Shown piece after piece: positions 33,805 through 42,694 of a DNA stretch of 64,000 bases. The stretch spans positions 620,001-684,000 of the forward strand of contig NZ_JAGINW010000001.1 of the NCBI RefSeq assembly GCF_017876405.1. Direction: 5' to 3'. A model generated the notes under the pieces. The model was not told the origin of the DNA, made no database searches, and saw only the letters and a list, made by a program, of their open reading frames with translations. Source of the stretch: Kibdelosporangium banguiense (lineage in GTDB: Bacteria > Actinomycetota > Actinomycetes > Mycobacteriales > Pseudonocardiaceae). The stretch's first letter is position 1; each line of letters begins with the position of its first letter. The position numbers were made by a program, and so were the translations under genes.

Positions 33805-34851
33805 TCAGCGCCTGCGCCACTCGTGAGCGAGCAGCCAGGCGAGATACAGCCCGCCCAGCGTGCCGGTCGCGATGCCGACTGGCAGCTGCTGAACGTCGGA
33901 GAACAGGCGCTGCACAGCCAGATCGCTTGCCACCAGCAGCAGAGCACCGGTCAGCGCGGACGACATCGGGCCAGCCGACGGCGTCCCGGCCAGCCGACGG
34001 GCGATCTGCGGGGCGGCCAGGGCCACGAACGCGATCGGACCGGCGACAGCGGTACCGACCGCGGCCAGCACGACGCTGATGCAGATCAGCACGAACCGGC
34101 TGCGTTCCACTGAGACACCAAGGGATTTGGCCGCGTCGTCGCCCATCTCCAGGATGCCGAGGCGGCGGCTGTAGTACGCGGTCAACGGCAGCAGAACTGC
34201 CACTGTCCAAGCGATTGGTTCGACGTGGTCCCAGCCGCGGCCGTTGAGTCCGCCCACCTGCCAGGCCTGTGCCGCGATCGCGTCCCGCAACGTGGCCCGC
34301 GTGATCAGATACTGGTTGGTGGCCAACAGCATGGCGCTGACCCCGATGCCGATCAGCACGAGCCGGAAACCCTGCACCCCGCGTTTGAACGCCAGCAAGT
34401 AGATCACGATCGACGTCACGATACCGCCGGCCAGTGCGCCACCGGCGACCTGGAGCATGCCGCCGTCGGTCAGCACGATCACGATCAGCGCGCCCGTCGC
34501 CGAGCCGGTGGTGAAGCCGATGATGTCCGGGCTGCCCAACGGGTTCGACGTGATCCGCTGCAGAACCGCCCCGCTGATCCCGAAAGCGGCGCCGACCAGC
34601 AACGCGGTGAGCAACCTCGGCAGCCGCAACGTCACCACGATGAACTCGGCGCCGGGTGGTCCCTGACCGAGGATCGTGTCGATCACTTCCGGCACGGTCA
34701 GCGGATAGTCGCCGGAGGTCATGGTGATCACGGCGATGACGAGCACACCGATCAGCAAACCGATACACGCCAACGCTGCGCGGAGGTCGACACGGATCGA
34801 CAGACGGCCACGTCTGGTGCGCAGCGTGCGGCCGCGGATCGCGGATGTCAC
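33805..34851 (-). CDS. Iron-siderophore ABC permease, FecCD family (second subunit)
   Basis: A 348-residue inner-membrane permease with about nine helices and the family motifs LRLPRLLTALLVGAAFGISGA, NPLGSPDIIGFTTGS and AGPIAFVALAAPQIARRL. I chose the GTG at 34851, five bases after the upstream permease stop; a TTG at 34860 is possible. It probably forms a heterodimer with the upstream permease. No ATPase gene follows. Confidence 0.92.
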   Translation of the reverse strand: MTSAIRGRTLRTRRGRLSIRVDLRAALACIGLLIGVLVIAVITMTSGDYPLTVPEVIDTILGQGPPGAEFIVVTLRLPRLLTALLVGAAFGISGAVLQRITSNPLGSPDIIGFTTGSATGALIVIVLTDGGMLQVAGGALAGGIVTSIVIYLLAFKRGVQGFRLVLIGIGVSAMLLATNQYLITRATLRDAIAAQAWQVGGLNGRGWDHVEPIAWTVAVLLPLTAYYSRRLGILEMGDDAAKSLGVSVERSRFVLICISVVLAAVGTAVAGPIAFVALAAPQIARRLAGTPSAGPMSSALTGALLLVASDLAVQRLFSDVQQLPVGIATGTLGGLYLAWLLAHEWRRR

Positions 34852-34856
34852 GGCGG

Positions 34857-35876
34857 TCAAAGCTTTGCCACCTTGCGACGACGGCACAGCAGCACGAACA
34901 CCGGCGCGCCGACGAACGCCGTGACAATGCCGACCTGCAGCTCCTCCGGACTGTTGACCACCCGGCCGAGCACGTCCGAGCCGATCAGCAGGATCGGCGC
35001 GAGCACCGCCGAGTACGGCAGCACCCAACGTTGGTCCGGACCCACGATGAGCCGGGCGGCGTATGGCACCGCCAGTCCGACGAAGCCGATGGGACCGACA
35101 CCCGCGGTCGCGGCACCGCAGAGCAATGTCACCGCGATCACGCCGATGATCCTGGTCAGGCCTATGTTGGTGCCGAGCGCTTTCGCGGCCTGATCACCAA
35201 GAGCGAGCGCGTTGAGGGAACGCGCGAGCGCCAGCGCGATCACGATGCCCACCAGGATGAACGGCGCGAGTTGCCGGACGACGCCCATGTCACGGCCGCC
35301 GAGCGAACCGACGTCCCAGAACCGGAACACGTTGAACGTCTGCGGGTTCAGCAACAGGATCGCGCTGACGAACGAGATCAGCACGGCTGTGATCGCCGCG
35401 CCCGCCATGATCAACCGGTCCGGGCTCACCCCACGCCCGGCGGACCCGAGTACGTAGACGGCAACCGAAGCGGCTCCGGCGCCGATGAAAGCGAACCACA
35501 CGTAACCGTTGATCCCGGTGACACCCAGGAACGCGATGCCGACGACCACCGCGGACGAAGCGCCCGCGGTTACTCCGAGCAGTCCCGGATCGGCCAAAGG
35601 GTTACGGGTCAACGCCTGCATCAACGCGCCCGCCAAGCCGAGCGCGGCGCCAACGAGCACGCCCAGGATGGTCCGCGGGATGCGCACCGAGTGGATGATC
35701 GCCGCGTCCCGGGAGCCGTCGTTGTGCCACAACACGTCCCACGTCGCGCCGAACGGGATGTCCTTCGAGCCGAACCAGATGCTCAGCAGGCACACCACTA
35801 TCAGCGCCACCAGGGCGCCGACCAGCCCGATCGCCCGGTATGACGACCGCGCTGAGGTGATCGTGTGGGTCGTCAC
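34857..35876 (-). CDS. Iron-siderophore ABC permease, FecCD family (first subunit)
   Basis: A 339-residue permease with nine or ten hydrophobic helices. Family motifs include RIPRTILGVLVGAALGLAGA, NPLADPGLLGVTAGAS and VGPIGFVGLAVPYAARL. The GTG at 35876 lies 24 bases from an IdeR/DtxR-type iron box, so expression should rise under iron limitation together with the divergent binding-protein gene. Confidence 0.93.
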   Translation of the reverse strand: MTTHTITSARSSYRAIGLVGALVALIVVCLLSIWFGSKDIPFGATWDVLWHNDGSRDAAIIHSVRIPRTILGVLVGAALGLAGALMQALTRNPLADPGLLGVTAGASSAVVVGIAFLGVTGINGYVWFAFIGAGAASVAVYVLGSAGRGVSPDRLIMAGAAITAVLISFVSAILLLNPQTFNVFRFWDVGSLGGRDMGVVRQLAPFILVGIVIALALARSLNALALGDQAAKALGTNIGLTRIIGVIAVTLLCGAATAGVGPIGFVGLAVPYAARLIVGPDQRWVLPYSAVLAPILLIGSDVLGRVVNSPEELQVGIVTAFVGAPVFVLLCRRRKVAKL

Positions 35877-35900
35877 GCCCCTGCCCTCAAACTCGATTAC

Positions 35901-35919
35901 TGAGGCTAGGCTAACCGAA
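35901..35919. promoter_or_regulatory. Iron box (IdeR/DtxR/DmdR type)
   Basis: The 19-mer tgaggctaggctaaccgaa matches the consensus TTAGGTTAGGCTAACCTAA in 16 of 19 positions. It lies between the divergent permease and siderophore-binding genes and can repress both when iron is plentiful. Confidence 0.8.
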
Positions 35920-35994
35920 GTCCAGCGACCCGATCAACACCGGGAGGTGCGTGACGACCGAGGGGCGACACGCGCACTTCAGAAGGGCAGCACA

Positions 35995-36990
35995 ATGTTC
36001 CGCAAACTGCTAGTCGTATCCGCCGTACTGTTAACGGCAGCGTGCGGTTCCAGTCCCACCGACACCGCCGCACCGCCCGCCTCCGCGGGTGCGCCGGCGG
36101 CAAACGCGTTCCCGGTCACGGTGGAGCACAAGTACGGCAGCACCACCGTCAAAGCCGAGCCGAAGCGGATCGTCCTGGTTGGACTGACCGAACAGGACTC
36201 GTTGCTGGCATTGGGGATCGTGCCGGTCGGGGTGACCGAATGGCTGAAGAAGTACGAAGGCGCCATCAACCCGTGGGCCAAGGACAAGCTCAACGGCGCG
36301 CCGCTGCCCACCGTGCTCGTCGACCAGAACGGCCCGCAGTTCGAGAAGATCGCCTCGCTGCGGCCGGACCTGATCATCGGCCTGTACTCCGGCCTGACGC
36401 AGGAGGCGTACGACACCCTCACCAAGATCGCCCCGACGGTGGCACAACCCAAGCAGTACAACGACTACGGCATTCCCTGGCAGGAGACCACCAAGACGGT
36501 CGGCAAGCTCGTCGGCAAGCCGGCCGAGGCGGAGAAACTGGTCGCGGACGCCGAGGCCCGGATTGCCAAGGCGCGTCAGGACAACCCGAAGTTCGCCGAC
36601 GCCACCGGCCTGATGGCCACGATGTGGGAGGGCTACTTCGTCTACGGCAGCCAGGATCCCCGCTCGCGGATCCTCACCTCGCTCGGCTTCAAGCTGCCCG
36701 AGAAGCTCGACGAGGTGATCGGTGACAAGTTCGGCGCGTCGATCAGCAAGGAACGCGTGGACCTGCTCGACCAGAGCACGATCATCTGGCTGGCCGCGAC
36801 CGCCCAGGAAGGCCGGACGGCTTTGGACGGCGACCCGCTGTACGCGAGCCTGAAGGTGGCCAAGGAAAAGCGCGACATCCTGCTCGACGAGTCGACCGAC
36901 GTCGGCAGCGCGGCGTCGTTCATCTCCGTGCTGAGCCTGCCCATCCTGCTCGACGCACTCGTTCCGCAACTGGCCAAGTCCGTCGGCTGA
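35995..36990 (+). CDS. Iron-siderophore-binding lipoprotein
   Basis: A 331-residue type III periplasmic-binding-like lipoprotein. The lipobox is LTAAC (Cys17). A short Ala/Pro linker is followed by KRIVLVGLTEQDSLLALGIVPVG and LRPDLIIG, typical of FepB/FhuD-type siderophore receptors. I chose the ATG at 35995 with agaaggg upstream; the open frame further upstream runs through the divergent promoter and is not coding. A very stable hairpin follows the stop. Confidence 0.93.
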   Translation: MFRKLLVVSAVLLTAACGSSPTDTAAPPASAGAPAANAFPVTVEHKYGSTTVKAEPKRIVLVGLTEQDSLLALGIVPVGVTEWLKKYEGAINPWAKDKLNGAPLPTVLVDQNGPQFEKIASLRPDLIIGLYSGLTQEAYDTLTKIAPTVAQPKQYNDYGIPWQETTKTVGKLVGKPAEAEKLVADAEARIAKARQDNPKFADATGLMATMWEGYFVYGSQDPRSRILTSLGFKLPEKLDEVIGDKFGASISKERVDLLDQSTIIWLAATAQEGRTALDGDPLYASLKVAKEKRDILLDESTDVGSAASFISVLSLPILLDALVPQLAKSVG

Positions 36991-36997
36991 CACGCTG

Positions 36998-37036
36998 CCG
37001 TGCAGGTACTACCGCGGCTTGGTAGTACCTGCACGG
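36998..37036. terminator. Strong bidirectional hairpin terminator
   Basis: A perfect 16-bp stem (ccgtgcaggtactacc / ggtagtacctgcacgg) with a seven-base loop lies between the convergent lipoprotein and YggT genes. Confidence 0.85.
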
Positions 37037-37044
37037 TGTGGGAC

Positions 37045-37317
37045 TCACAAGCTCCACACCACTGCGCGCAGGATCACCGCGGCGATGAAGACGACACTGA
37101 ACGCGAGGTCGATGCCGATCGAGCCCATCCGGACCGGCCGCATGACCCGGCGGACCGGGGCGATGACGGGTTCGGTCAGGGCGTGCGTGACCCGGCGGGC
37201 CCTCATCACACCCAGGCTCCGGGAGGCCATCGCGACCCAGTCCAGGATTCCGCGGACGATCATCACGATGATGAACAGGGTCAGGATCCAGCCGAGCAGA
37301 GTACCCAGCGCACTCAT
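37045..37317 (-). CDS. YggT family membrane protein
   Basis: A 90-residue protein with two membrane helices (residues 4-28 and 65-88) and the conserved segment LTEPVIAPVRRVMRPV. YggT proteins are often near division or septum genes and their role is unclear. Here the gene interrupts an iron-uptake set, and nothing in the sequence links it to iron. Confidence 0.88.
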   Translation of the reverse strand: MSALGTLLGWILTLFIIVMIVRGILDWVAMASRSLGVMRARRVTHALTEPVIAPVRRVMRPVRMGSIGIDLAFSVVFIAAVILRAVVWSL

Positions 37318-37392
37318 GGCGACCTCCTCTCTCTTGTCTCCAGTGTGCCGGGAGTTGATGAGAGGAGGCTGAGACTGCCGGTGGGGATCAGG

Positions 37393-37602
37393 TCAGTTCC
37401 CCATGGCCTCGATCAGGGATTGGGGACGCATGTCAGTCCAGTTCGCCTCGACGTAGTCCAGGCAGGATCGGCGCGGGCCGGGGCCGTGCACGACGGTCCA
37501 GCCAGCGGGCACGTCGGCGAAGTCGGGCCAGAGGCTGTGCTGGCCCTCGTCGTTGACAAGGACCTTGAAGGTGCCGTCGGGGTCGTCGAACGGGTTGGAC
37601 AT
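37393..37602 (-). CDS. MbtH-like NRPS chaperone
   Basis: A 69-residue MbtH protein that activates adenylation domains of non-ribosomal peptide synthetases. The invariant pattern is present: [13 protein letters not shown], the final CLDYVE and WTDMRPQSL. It diverges from the formyltransferase gene across a region with two iron boxes, so its partner is most likely a siderophore NRPS. No NRPS is in the window, so it must act in trans. Confidence 0.95.
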   Translation of the reverse strand: MSNPFDDPDGTFKVLVNDEGQHSLWPDFADVPAGWTVVHGPGPRRSCLDYVEANWTDMRPQSLIEAMGN

Positions 37603-37642
37603 GACGCTCCTCTACTCGGTTCCGCCGCCGTCTTCGTGAATG

Positions 37643-37681
37643 CAAGGTCACCCTAACCTAACTAAGGTGAGCCTTTACTAC
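37643..37681. promoter_or_regulatory. Two tandem iron boxes between mbtH and the formyltransferase gene
   Basis: Two adjacent 19-mers (37643-37661 and 37663-37681) each match the DtxR/IdeR consensus at about 15 of 19 positions, the first in reverse orientation. They cover the divergent promoter, so both genes should be derepressed in low iron. Confidence 0.7.
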
Positions 37682-37721
37682 TACATTCGAGCGTGACGCT
37701 CGTCGCCACAAAGGAGGACCC

Positions 37722-38666
37722 ATGCGGGTCGCACTGTTCGGATACCAGACCTGGGGCCACCGCACCCTGCGAGCCTTGCTGGAATCCGAGCACGAGGTCG
37801 TCCTCGTGGTCACGCACCCGAAAAGCGAGCACGCGTACGAGAAGATCTGGTCCGACTCGGTCGCCGACCTCGCCGAGGAGCATGGTGTCCCGATACTCCT
37901 GCGCAACCGGCCCGACGACCAGGAGCTGCAGACCCGGCTCAAGGCCGCCGAACCCGACATCATCGTGGCCAACAACTGGCGCACCTGGCTGCCGCCGGAG
38001 ATCTTCGAACTCCCCAAGTACGGCACACTGAACGTGCACGACTCGCTACTGCCCGCTTACGCCGGCTTCTCCCCGCTGATCTGGGCGCTGATCAACGGCG
38101 AGAAGGAGGTCGGCCTGACCGCCCACATGATGGACGCCGACCTCGACGCGGGCGACATCGTGCTGCAGCGCGCGACCCCGGTCGGCCCCACTGACACCGC
38201 CACGGACCTGTTCCACCGGACGGTGGACATGATCGGCCCGATCACCGTGGACGCGTTGGCGCTCATCGCGTCCGGCCGGACCGACTGGGTCAGCCAGGAC
38301 CGCGCCAGGGCCAGTTTCTTTCACAAGCGGTCCATTGAGGACAGTCTGATCAACTGGGACTGGCCGGCCGAGGACATCGAACGGCTGGTGCGCGCCCAGT
38401 CCGATCCGTACCCGAACGCGTTCACCTTCCACCGCGGCGAGCGGATCCGGGTGGTCAAGGCATCGGTGTCCAAGGCCTGCTACGGCGGCACACCCGGCCG
38501 GATCTTCATCCGGGAAGGCCAGGGCGTGGTGATCGTGGCCGGGGCGGACGCCCGCACCGGCCGCAACCGTGGCCTGGTCATCGAACGCGTGCGGACTGAG
38601 GACGACACCGAATACGCGGCAACAGACTTCTTCCGCACCATGGGCGGCTACCTGAAGTCTTCATAA
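37722..38666 (+). CDS. Formyltransferase, probable hydroxyornithine formylase of siderophore synthesis
   Basis: A 314-residue methionyl-tRNA-formyltransferase-like enzyme. The catalytic set is present: Asn104 and His106 in LNVHDSLLP, and Asp145 in DADLDAGDI. The sequence HDSLLPAYAGFSPLIWALINGE matches formyltransferases such as those making N5-formyl-N5-hydroxyornithine for coelichelin-type siderophores rather than tRNA formylation. The iron boxes upstream and the divergent MbtH gene support this. The ATG has aaggagga just upstream. Confidence 0.85.
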   Translation: MRVALFGYQTWGHRTLRALLESEHEVVLVVTHPKSEHAYEKIWSDSVADLAEEHGVPILLRNRPDDQELQTRLKAAEPDIIVANNWRTWLPPEIFELPKYGTLNVHDSLLPAYAGFSPLIWALINGEKEVGLTAHMMDADLDAGDIVLQRATPVGPTDTATDLFHRTVDMIGPITVDALALIASGRTDWVSQDRARASFFHKRSIEDSLINWDWPAEDIERLVRAQSDPYPNAFTFHRGERIRVVKASVSKACYGGTPGRIFIREGQGVVIVAGADARTGRNRGLVIERVRTEDDTEYAATDFFRTMGGYLKSS

Positions 38667-38667
38667 G

Positions 38668-40761
38668 TCAAGAAAACAGGCTGCCCTGAGCAAGATCGGC
38701 TCCCGCGGCACGCCACCAGTCGGCCTGCTCCTTGGAGTTGACGCCGTCGACGATCACCTGCGCACCGGCCAGGTGCACGAGGCTGGCCATGTCCAGCATC
38801 GCGTGAGTGACCGGCGAACCCGGCACGGGCTCGCGGTCGACCAGCCAGCGCGCGACCCGAATCGCCTTCAGCGGCAGGTCTTCGACGCACACCATGTCGC
38901 CGGGCGTGCCGCCGAACTCGATCGCCACGGTCTGGATGCCGTTCTCGGCCAGCAGTTTGAGGTTGTCCATCGCCTCGCCCCGGCCGGCGAGCAGCGCGCG
39001 CACCGGCATGCCGAGCGACAGACGTTCCGGCGCGACACCGGTTTCCCGCAGGACGCGGGCAACGTCACCGACGAGGTCCGCGTCCGAGGACTGGGCCGCG
39101 GTGAGGTTCACGCTCAGCGGCAAGTCACTGTCCCACCGCAGTTTCTCGCACGCCGACCGCAGCAGCCATGGGCCGAGCGCCAGGATCAGACCGGTCTCCT
39201 CGGCCAGCTCAAGGCACGTCTGCCCGCACAGCAGGCCATGTTCGGGGTGGTCCCAGCGCAACAGGGCCTCGGTGCCGACGACTTCCTTGTCGATCAGCCG
39301 GATGATCGGCCGGTAGGTCACCGCCAGCTCGCCGCTTTCCCAGGCACCGGGCATCTGCGCGGCCATGCCGAACGTCCGGCGGTCGTGGGCGTGCTGCTCG
39401 GGGTGGAACAACTCCCACTGCCTGCGGCCGTTGGCCTTGGCACGCCGCAGAGTCATGTCCGAGGCTCGTAGCAGCTCGGCCGGATCCATGGTGCGCGGCG
39501 GACGATCCACCACGCCGATGCTCGCGGTCGCCGCGACACCGTGGTCCTCGATGTAGACCGGCTCGGACAGCTCCTCGTTGATCATCGTCACCATGCTGAG
39601 CACGTCCGGCGTACTCGGCGAGTTCTCCACCAGGATCGCGAACTCGTCGCCGTCGAAGCGGGCGACCATCGCCTTCTCGTTGGCCAGCACCGCTTTGAGC
39701 CGTTCGGCGACCGCGATCAGCAGCAGGTCGCCGGTCTTGCGGCCGAGCCCACCGGTGATCAGCGAAAACGCGTCCAGGTCAAGGTGATACAGCGTCACGC
39801 CGGTGGCCGGATCGGCCCGGCGCAGCACGCCTTCCAGGTGTGTGGTGAAGAACTGCCGGTTGGGCAGGCCGGTCAGCACGTCGTGCAACGCCTGACGGCT
39901 CAGTTCGTTCTGCAGCAGCTTCAGTTCCGTGCCGTCTTCGACCACTGTCAGGAAATGGCTCGGCCTGTCGTCGCCGTCCCGCAACACTGTCGCTATGAGC
40001 GAAACACGCGCGACTTCGCCGTCGCGCCGGACCAGTCTGCGACCGTGCCGCAGTCTGTCGTGTTCGCCCTTCAGCACACTCTCGTACGCCTCACGCAGGT
40101 ATGTCGTCTCGTCCGGATGCACGAGTTCGAAAAGTGACAGATTGGCAAGCTCACCGCGGGTGTAGCCGACGATGTTGCCGAACGATTGGTTGGCACGCAC
40201 AAACCTGCCATTCAGATCGGTGATCACTATCCCGCTCGACGAACAGGTCACGACCTCGTCGAACCGCGCTTCACTGACCTTGAGACTCCAGCGGGCGTCG
40301 CGCACGGCCATGATCAGCGCGTGTTCGATTTCCTCCTGCTGATTGAACACGGCAGTCCGGATCGACTCCGTGTAACAAGCAGAAAGCGCGCTCAGCAGAG
40401 TGATGACCTTGTCGCCCAGCCGGTCGACGCTCCGCAATTCCGGCGAGGCCAGCAACGCCTTGCCCAGCACTTCGAGCGTGCAGCGCAGACTCGTGCTGTC
40501 CGTGCAGTTCATCGCCACCAGGCGAGTGGCCACCAGCTCGGTGACCGAAGTGTCGACAGGATCGCCGCGCAGCGCCGTGACAATGTGCTCGAACAGTTCT
40601 TGCAGCCTGCTTTCCAGGTCTGCTTGCGAGAGCGGCACGTAGGTGGTCCCACAGATCAGGTAAGCCCATTTGCGGGCGAGTTTGCGCCGCTCACGAATGA
40701 GGCCGGGGTGGCCGGCAACAGCGTCATCCGGGAGCGGCGAGATCGACTCGCGCTGAGGCAC
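38668..40761 (-). CDS. PAS-GGDEF-EAL protein with decayed EAL domain
   Basis: A 697-residue cyclic di-GMP signalling protein. Residues 1-160 are an unassigned helical region. PAS lies at about 165-280. GGDEF is at about 290-445, with DGDEF (371-375) in place of GGDEF. The EAL region is at about 460-697. The EAL triplet itself is kept (TEALLRW, near 499), but other catalytic positions look lost: the usual DDFG segment reads IEFGGTPGD, LEITE reads LSLGMPV and VAEGVET reads VDGVNSKEQ. The protein may be a weak cyclase or a c-di-GMP sensor rather than a phosphodiesterase. The start is uncertain (GTG 40761 or TTG 40764). Confidence 0.88.
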   Translation of the reverse strand: MPQRESISPLPDDAVAGHPGLIRERRKLARKWAYLICGTTYVPLSQADLESRLQELFEHIVTALRGDPVDTSVTELVATRLVAMNCTDSTSLRCTLEVLGKALLASPELRSVDRLGDKVITLLSALSACYTESIRTAVFNQQEEIEHALIMAVRDARWSLKVSEARFDEVVTCSSSGIVITDLNGRFVRANQSFGNIVGYTRGELANLSLFELVHPDETTYLREAYESVLKGEHDRLRHGRRLVRRDGEVARVSLIATVLRDGDDRPSHFLTVVEDGTELKLLQNELSRQALHDVLTGLPNRQFFTTHLEGVLRRADPATGVTLYHLDLDAFSLITGGLGRKTGDLLLIAVAERLKAVLANEKAMVARFDGDEFAILVENSPSTPDVLSMVTMINEELSEPVYIEDHGVAATASIGVVDRPPRTMDPAELLRASDMTLRRAKANGRRQWELFHPEQHAHDRRTFGMAAQMPGAWESGELAVTYRPIIRLIDKEVVGTEALLRWDHPEHGLLCGQTCLELAEETGLILALGPWLLRSACEKLRWDSDLPLSVNLTAAQSSDADLVGDVARVLRETGVAPERLSLGMPVRALLAGRGEAMDNLKLLAENGIQTVAIEFGGTPGDMVCVEDLPLKAIRVARWLVDREPVPGSPVTHAMLDMASLVHLAGAQVIVDGVNSKEQADWWRAAGADLAQGSLFS

Positions 40762-40764
40762 CAA

Positions 40765-41123
40765 AAAAGCCTACCGACCCTCGCGGGGCACTGCCTACCC
40801 CATCGGTTCAGCGTTCAATCGAATGGTCCAATCGGGCGACTTCTCAGCTACCACACGCAATCGGGCGCTGATTCTCAGTGAACGATTTGACCTTCATCAG
40901 AACCATACAGTGACTCCCATGTTACGAAGACGAAGAATTCTCGGCATTCCAACTTGAGTACACCGAACGCGAGATGGCGCCTCCTGCGGGCAATCCGGCC
41001 GCAGGGCCCAACGCGGCCAATGTGGACAGAACTGTCGGCCGAAATCACCTGCCGGGCAGCAATCCTCGGCCGTCACGGCAGAAGTGACAAGAGTGGCATC
41101 CGCTCGGCGACAGTTCTGTCACC
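40765..41123. promoter_or_regulatory. Long promoter region with two GACAG-N2-CTGTC palindromes
   Basis: No gene is apparent. Two palindromes, gacagaactgtc (41025-41036) and gacagttctgtc (41109-41120), lie 84 bases apart start to start, about eight helical turns. They sit upstream of the GGDEF-EAL gene and beside the 3' end of the O-methyltransferase gene. The part nearest the GGDEF-EAL gene is AT-richer. Confidence 0.5.
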
Positions 41124-42158
41124 TCACTGGCCGGCAAGCTGGAACTCGAGAAGAGAGCGTTCGTGGGTCAGCGTGGTCACCGTGTCGAGGACAAGTCCAT
41201 GTGTGGCAGCGAGTGTGCGGAACTCGTCGATCCGGCGCTCGCGACCGCCATAGAGCACGAGCATGGACAAGTCGAACTCACTCTTGGCACCCAGCCCGCC
41301 GACCGTTTCGATGACGAGGACGCGACCGGTCGGCCGAGCGGCCTCGACACACCGGGCCAGGATGCGGTGGGCGTGCTCGTCATCCCAGTTGTGCAGGATG
41401 TCGGACAACAGGTACGCATCCGCCCCGGCCGGGAGCGGGTCGAAGAAGCTGCCCGCGGTCACTTCTGTTCGCTCGTCAAGGTTGTGCGCGCTGAACGTGT
41501 GCCTGGCGTCGGCCGCCGTGGCTTCGAGATCGACGAGATGGCCATGCATCCCAGGATGGGCCGTCAGGATCGCGGCGAGCAGAGTGCCCACGCCGCCGCC
41601 GACATCGACGACGGTGGAGAACCGGGACCAGTCGAACCCGGCGACGATCCGCGGGACCTGCATACGAAGCCGCAGCGTCATCTGCCGGTCGAACGACTCC
41701 CGCAGACGGGGGTGTTCAGCGATGTCGTCATAGAAGTCCTTGCCGTAGCGGCGCGGGTACGCCGCTTGCCCGGTCGCAATGCTGTGCGCGAGTTCCACAA
41801 AGGACAGTTCGGCTCGCCCACCGGCGGAATCCATGTGCAGCAACATGTTTGTCAGACCGTTGCCGGCGTCGGCACAGAGGTTCGCCCCGAACTCGGTAGT
41901 CCGGTAGCCGGTGGATGTCTGTTGCATGACCCCGAGGGTCGTGAGATGGCGCAGCAGCAGATCGAGTGCGATCGGGGAAACGTTGAGCTCGGCGGCGAGT
42001 TGATCGGCCGCGACACTGTCGCTGAGCAGCCTGTCCGGCAGGCCCAGCGTCACCGCCACCCGCAGAGCCATCGGCGTCGCCAGCCCTGCCATACGGTGGA
42101 TCGTGTCCGCATCATTGTTGTCGTGTCCCACAAAGACGCACTGTGGCACGCCTGTCAA
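41124..42158 (-). CDS. SAM-dependent O-methyltransferase (acetylserotonin/hydroxyneurosporene type)
   Basis: A 344-residue small-molecule methyltransferase. It has an N-terminal helical dimerisation domain (MAGLATPMALRVAVTLGLPD) and a Rossmann domain with VVDVGGGVGTLL for SAM. The catalytic His is in SDILHNWDDE. Homologues methylate polyketides, flavonoids or other natural products. The start is unclear: TTG at 42158, or GTG at 42149 or 42131. It lies downstream of a MarR gene in the same direction, which hints at ligand-controlled expression. Confidence 0.88.
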   Translation of the reverse strand: MTGVPQCVFVGHDNNDADTIHRMAGLATPMALRVAVTLGLPDRLLSDSVAADQLAAELNVSPIALDLLLRHLTTLGVMQQTSTGYRTTEFGANLCADAGNGLTNMLLHMDSAGGRAELSFVELAHSIATGQAAYPRRYGKDFYDDIAEHPRLRESFDRQMTLRLRMQVPRIVAGFDWSRFSTVVDVGGGVGTLLAAILTAHPGMHGHLVDLEATAADARHTFSAHNLDERTEVTAGSFFDPLPAGADAYLLSDILHNWDDEHAHRILARCVEAARPTGRVLVIETVGGLGAKSEFDLSMLVLYGGRERRIDEFRTLAATHGLVLDTVTTLTHERSLLEFQLAGQ

Positions 42159-42176
42159 CCGAGAATCGCGCTTGGA

Positions 42177-42650
42177 TCAGAGCTTGGGGACGCGTGGGCG
42201 GCGGACGGGTTTCTCCAGGGCGACAGGGTTGGCAAGGCGGCCCTCGACCAGGGTGACCAGCGCGTCGACAAAGGCTTCGCGCTGGGGTTGCTGGAGTCCA
42301 GAAAGGACTTCGCCGTAGACACGGGACACGATGGCCCGGGATCTGGCCAGGACCGACTTGCCCGCGTCGGTCACCGAGATCACGCGGGCCCGGCGGTCGG
42401 TTTTCGAGGGACGTCGTTCGGCGTAGCCGGCGCGTTCGAGTTCGTCGACGGTGACGACCATGGTCGTCTTGTCGAGGGCCGCCAGTTCGGCGAGGCGGTT
42501 CTGGGTCAGGTCGCCGGGCAGGGCTTTGCTGAGAACACACTGGTGGCGCGGGGTTATACCCAGCTCGGCCAGGCCCGCGGTCAGCTCGAGAGTCAGCGCG
42601 TGACTGGCCTGGGACAGGTACAACACCAGGTCAACGTCGGCGTTTGTCAT
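42177..42650 (-). CDS. MarR-family regulator 1
   Basis: A 157-residue winged-helix regulator with LSQASHALTLELTAGLAELG, recognition helix region TQNRLAELAALDKTTMVVTVDELE and wing RRPSKTDRRARVISVTD. I chose the ATG at 42650 (MTNADVDLV). It lies 18 bases before the O-methyltransferase gene and 44 bases after the second MarR gene, so the three may be co-transcribed. Confidence 0.88.
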   Translation of the reverse strand: MTNADVDLVLYLSQASHALTLELTAGLAELGITPRHQCVLSKALPGDLTQNRLAELAALDKTTMVVTVDELERAGYAERRPSKTDRRARVISVTDAGKSVLARSRAIVSRVYGEVLSGLQQPQREAFVDALVTLVEGRLANPVALEKPVRRPRVPKL

Positions 42651-42694
42651 ACCCGACAGAGTAATGCCGCACGAGACTGTTTGATAGAAAACAA

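Noticed and set aside
35509-35994. In-frame upstream extension of the siderophore-binding lipoprotein
   Set aside because: It runs through the divergent permease gene and the iron box, while a ribosome site and lipoprotein signal mark the start at 35995.
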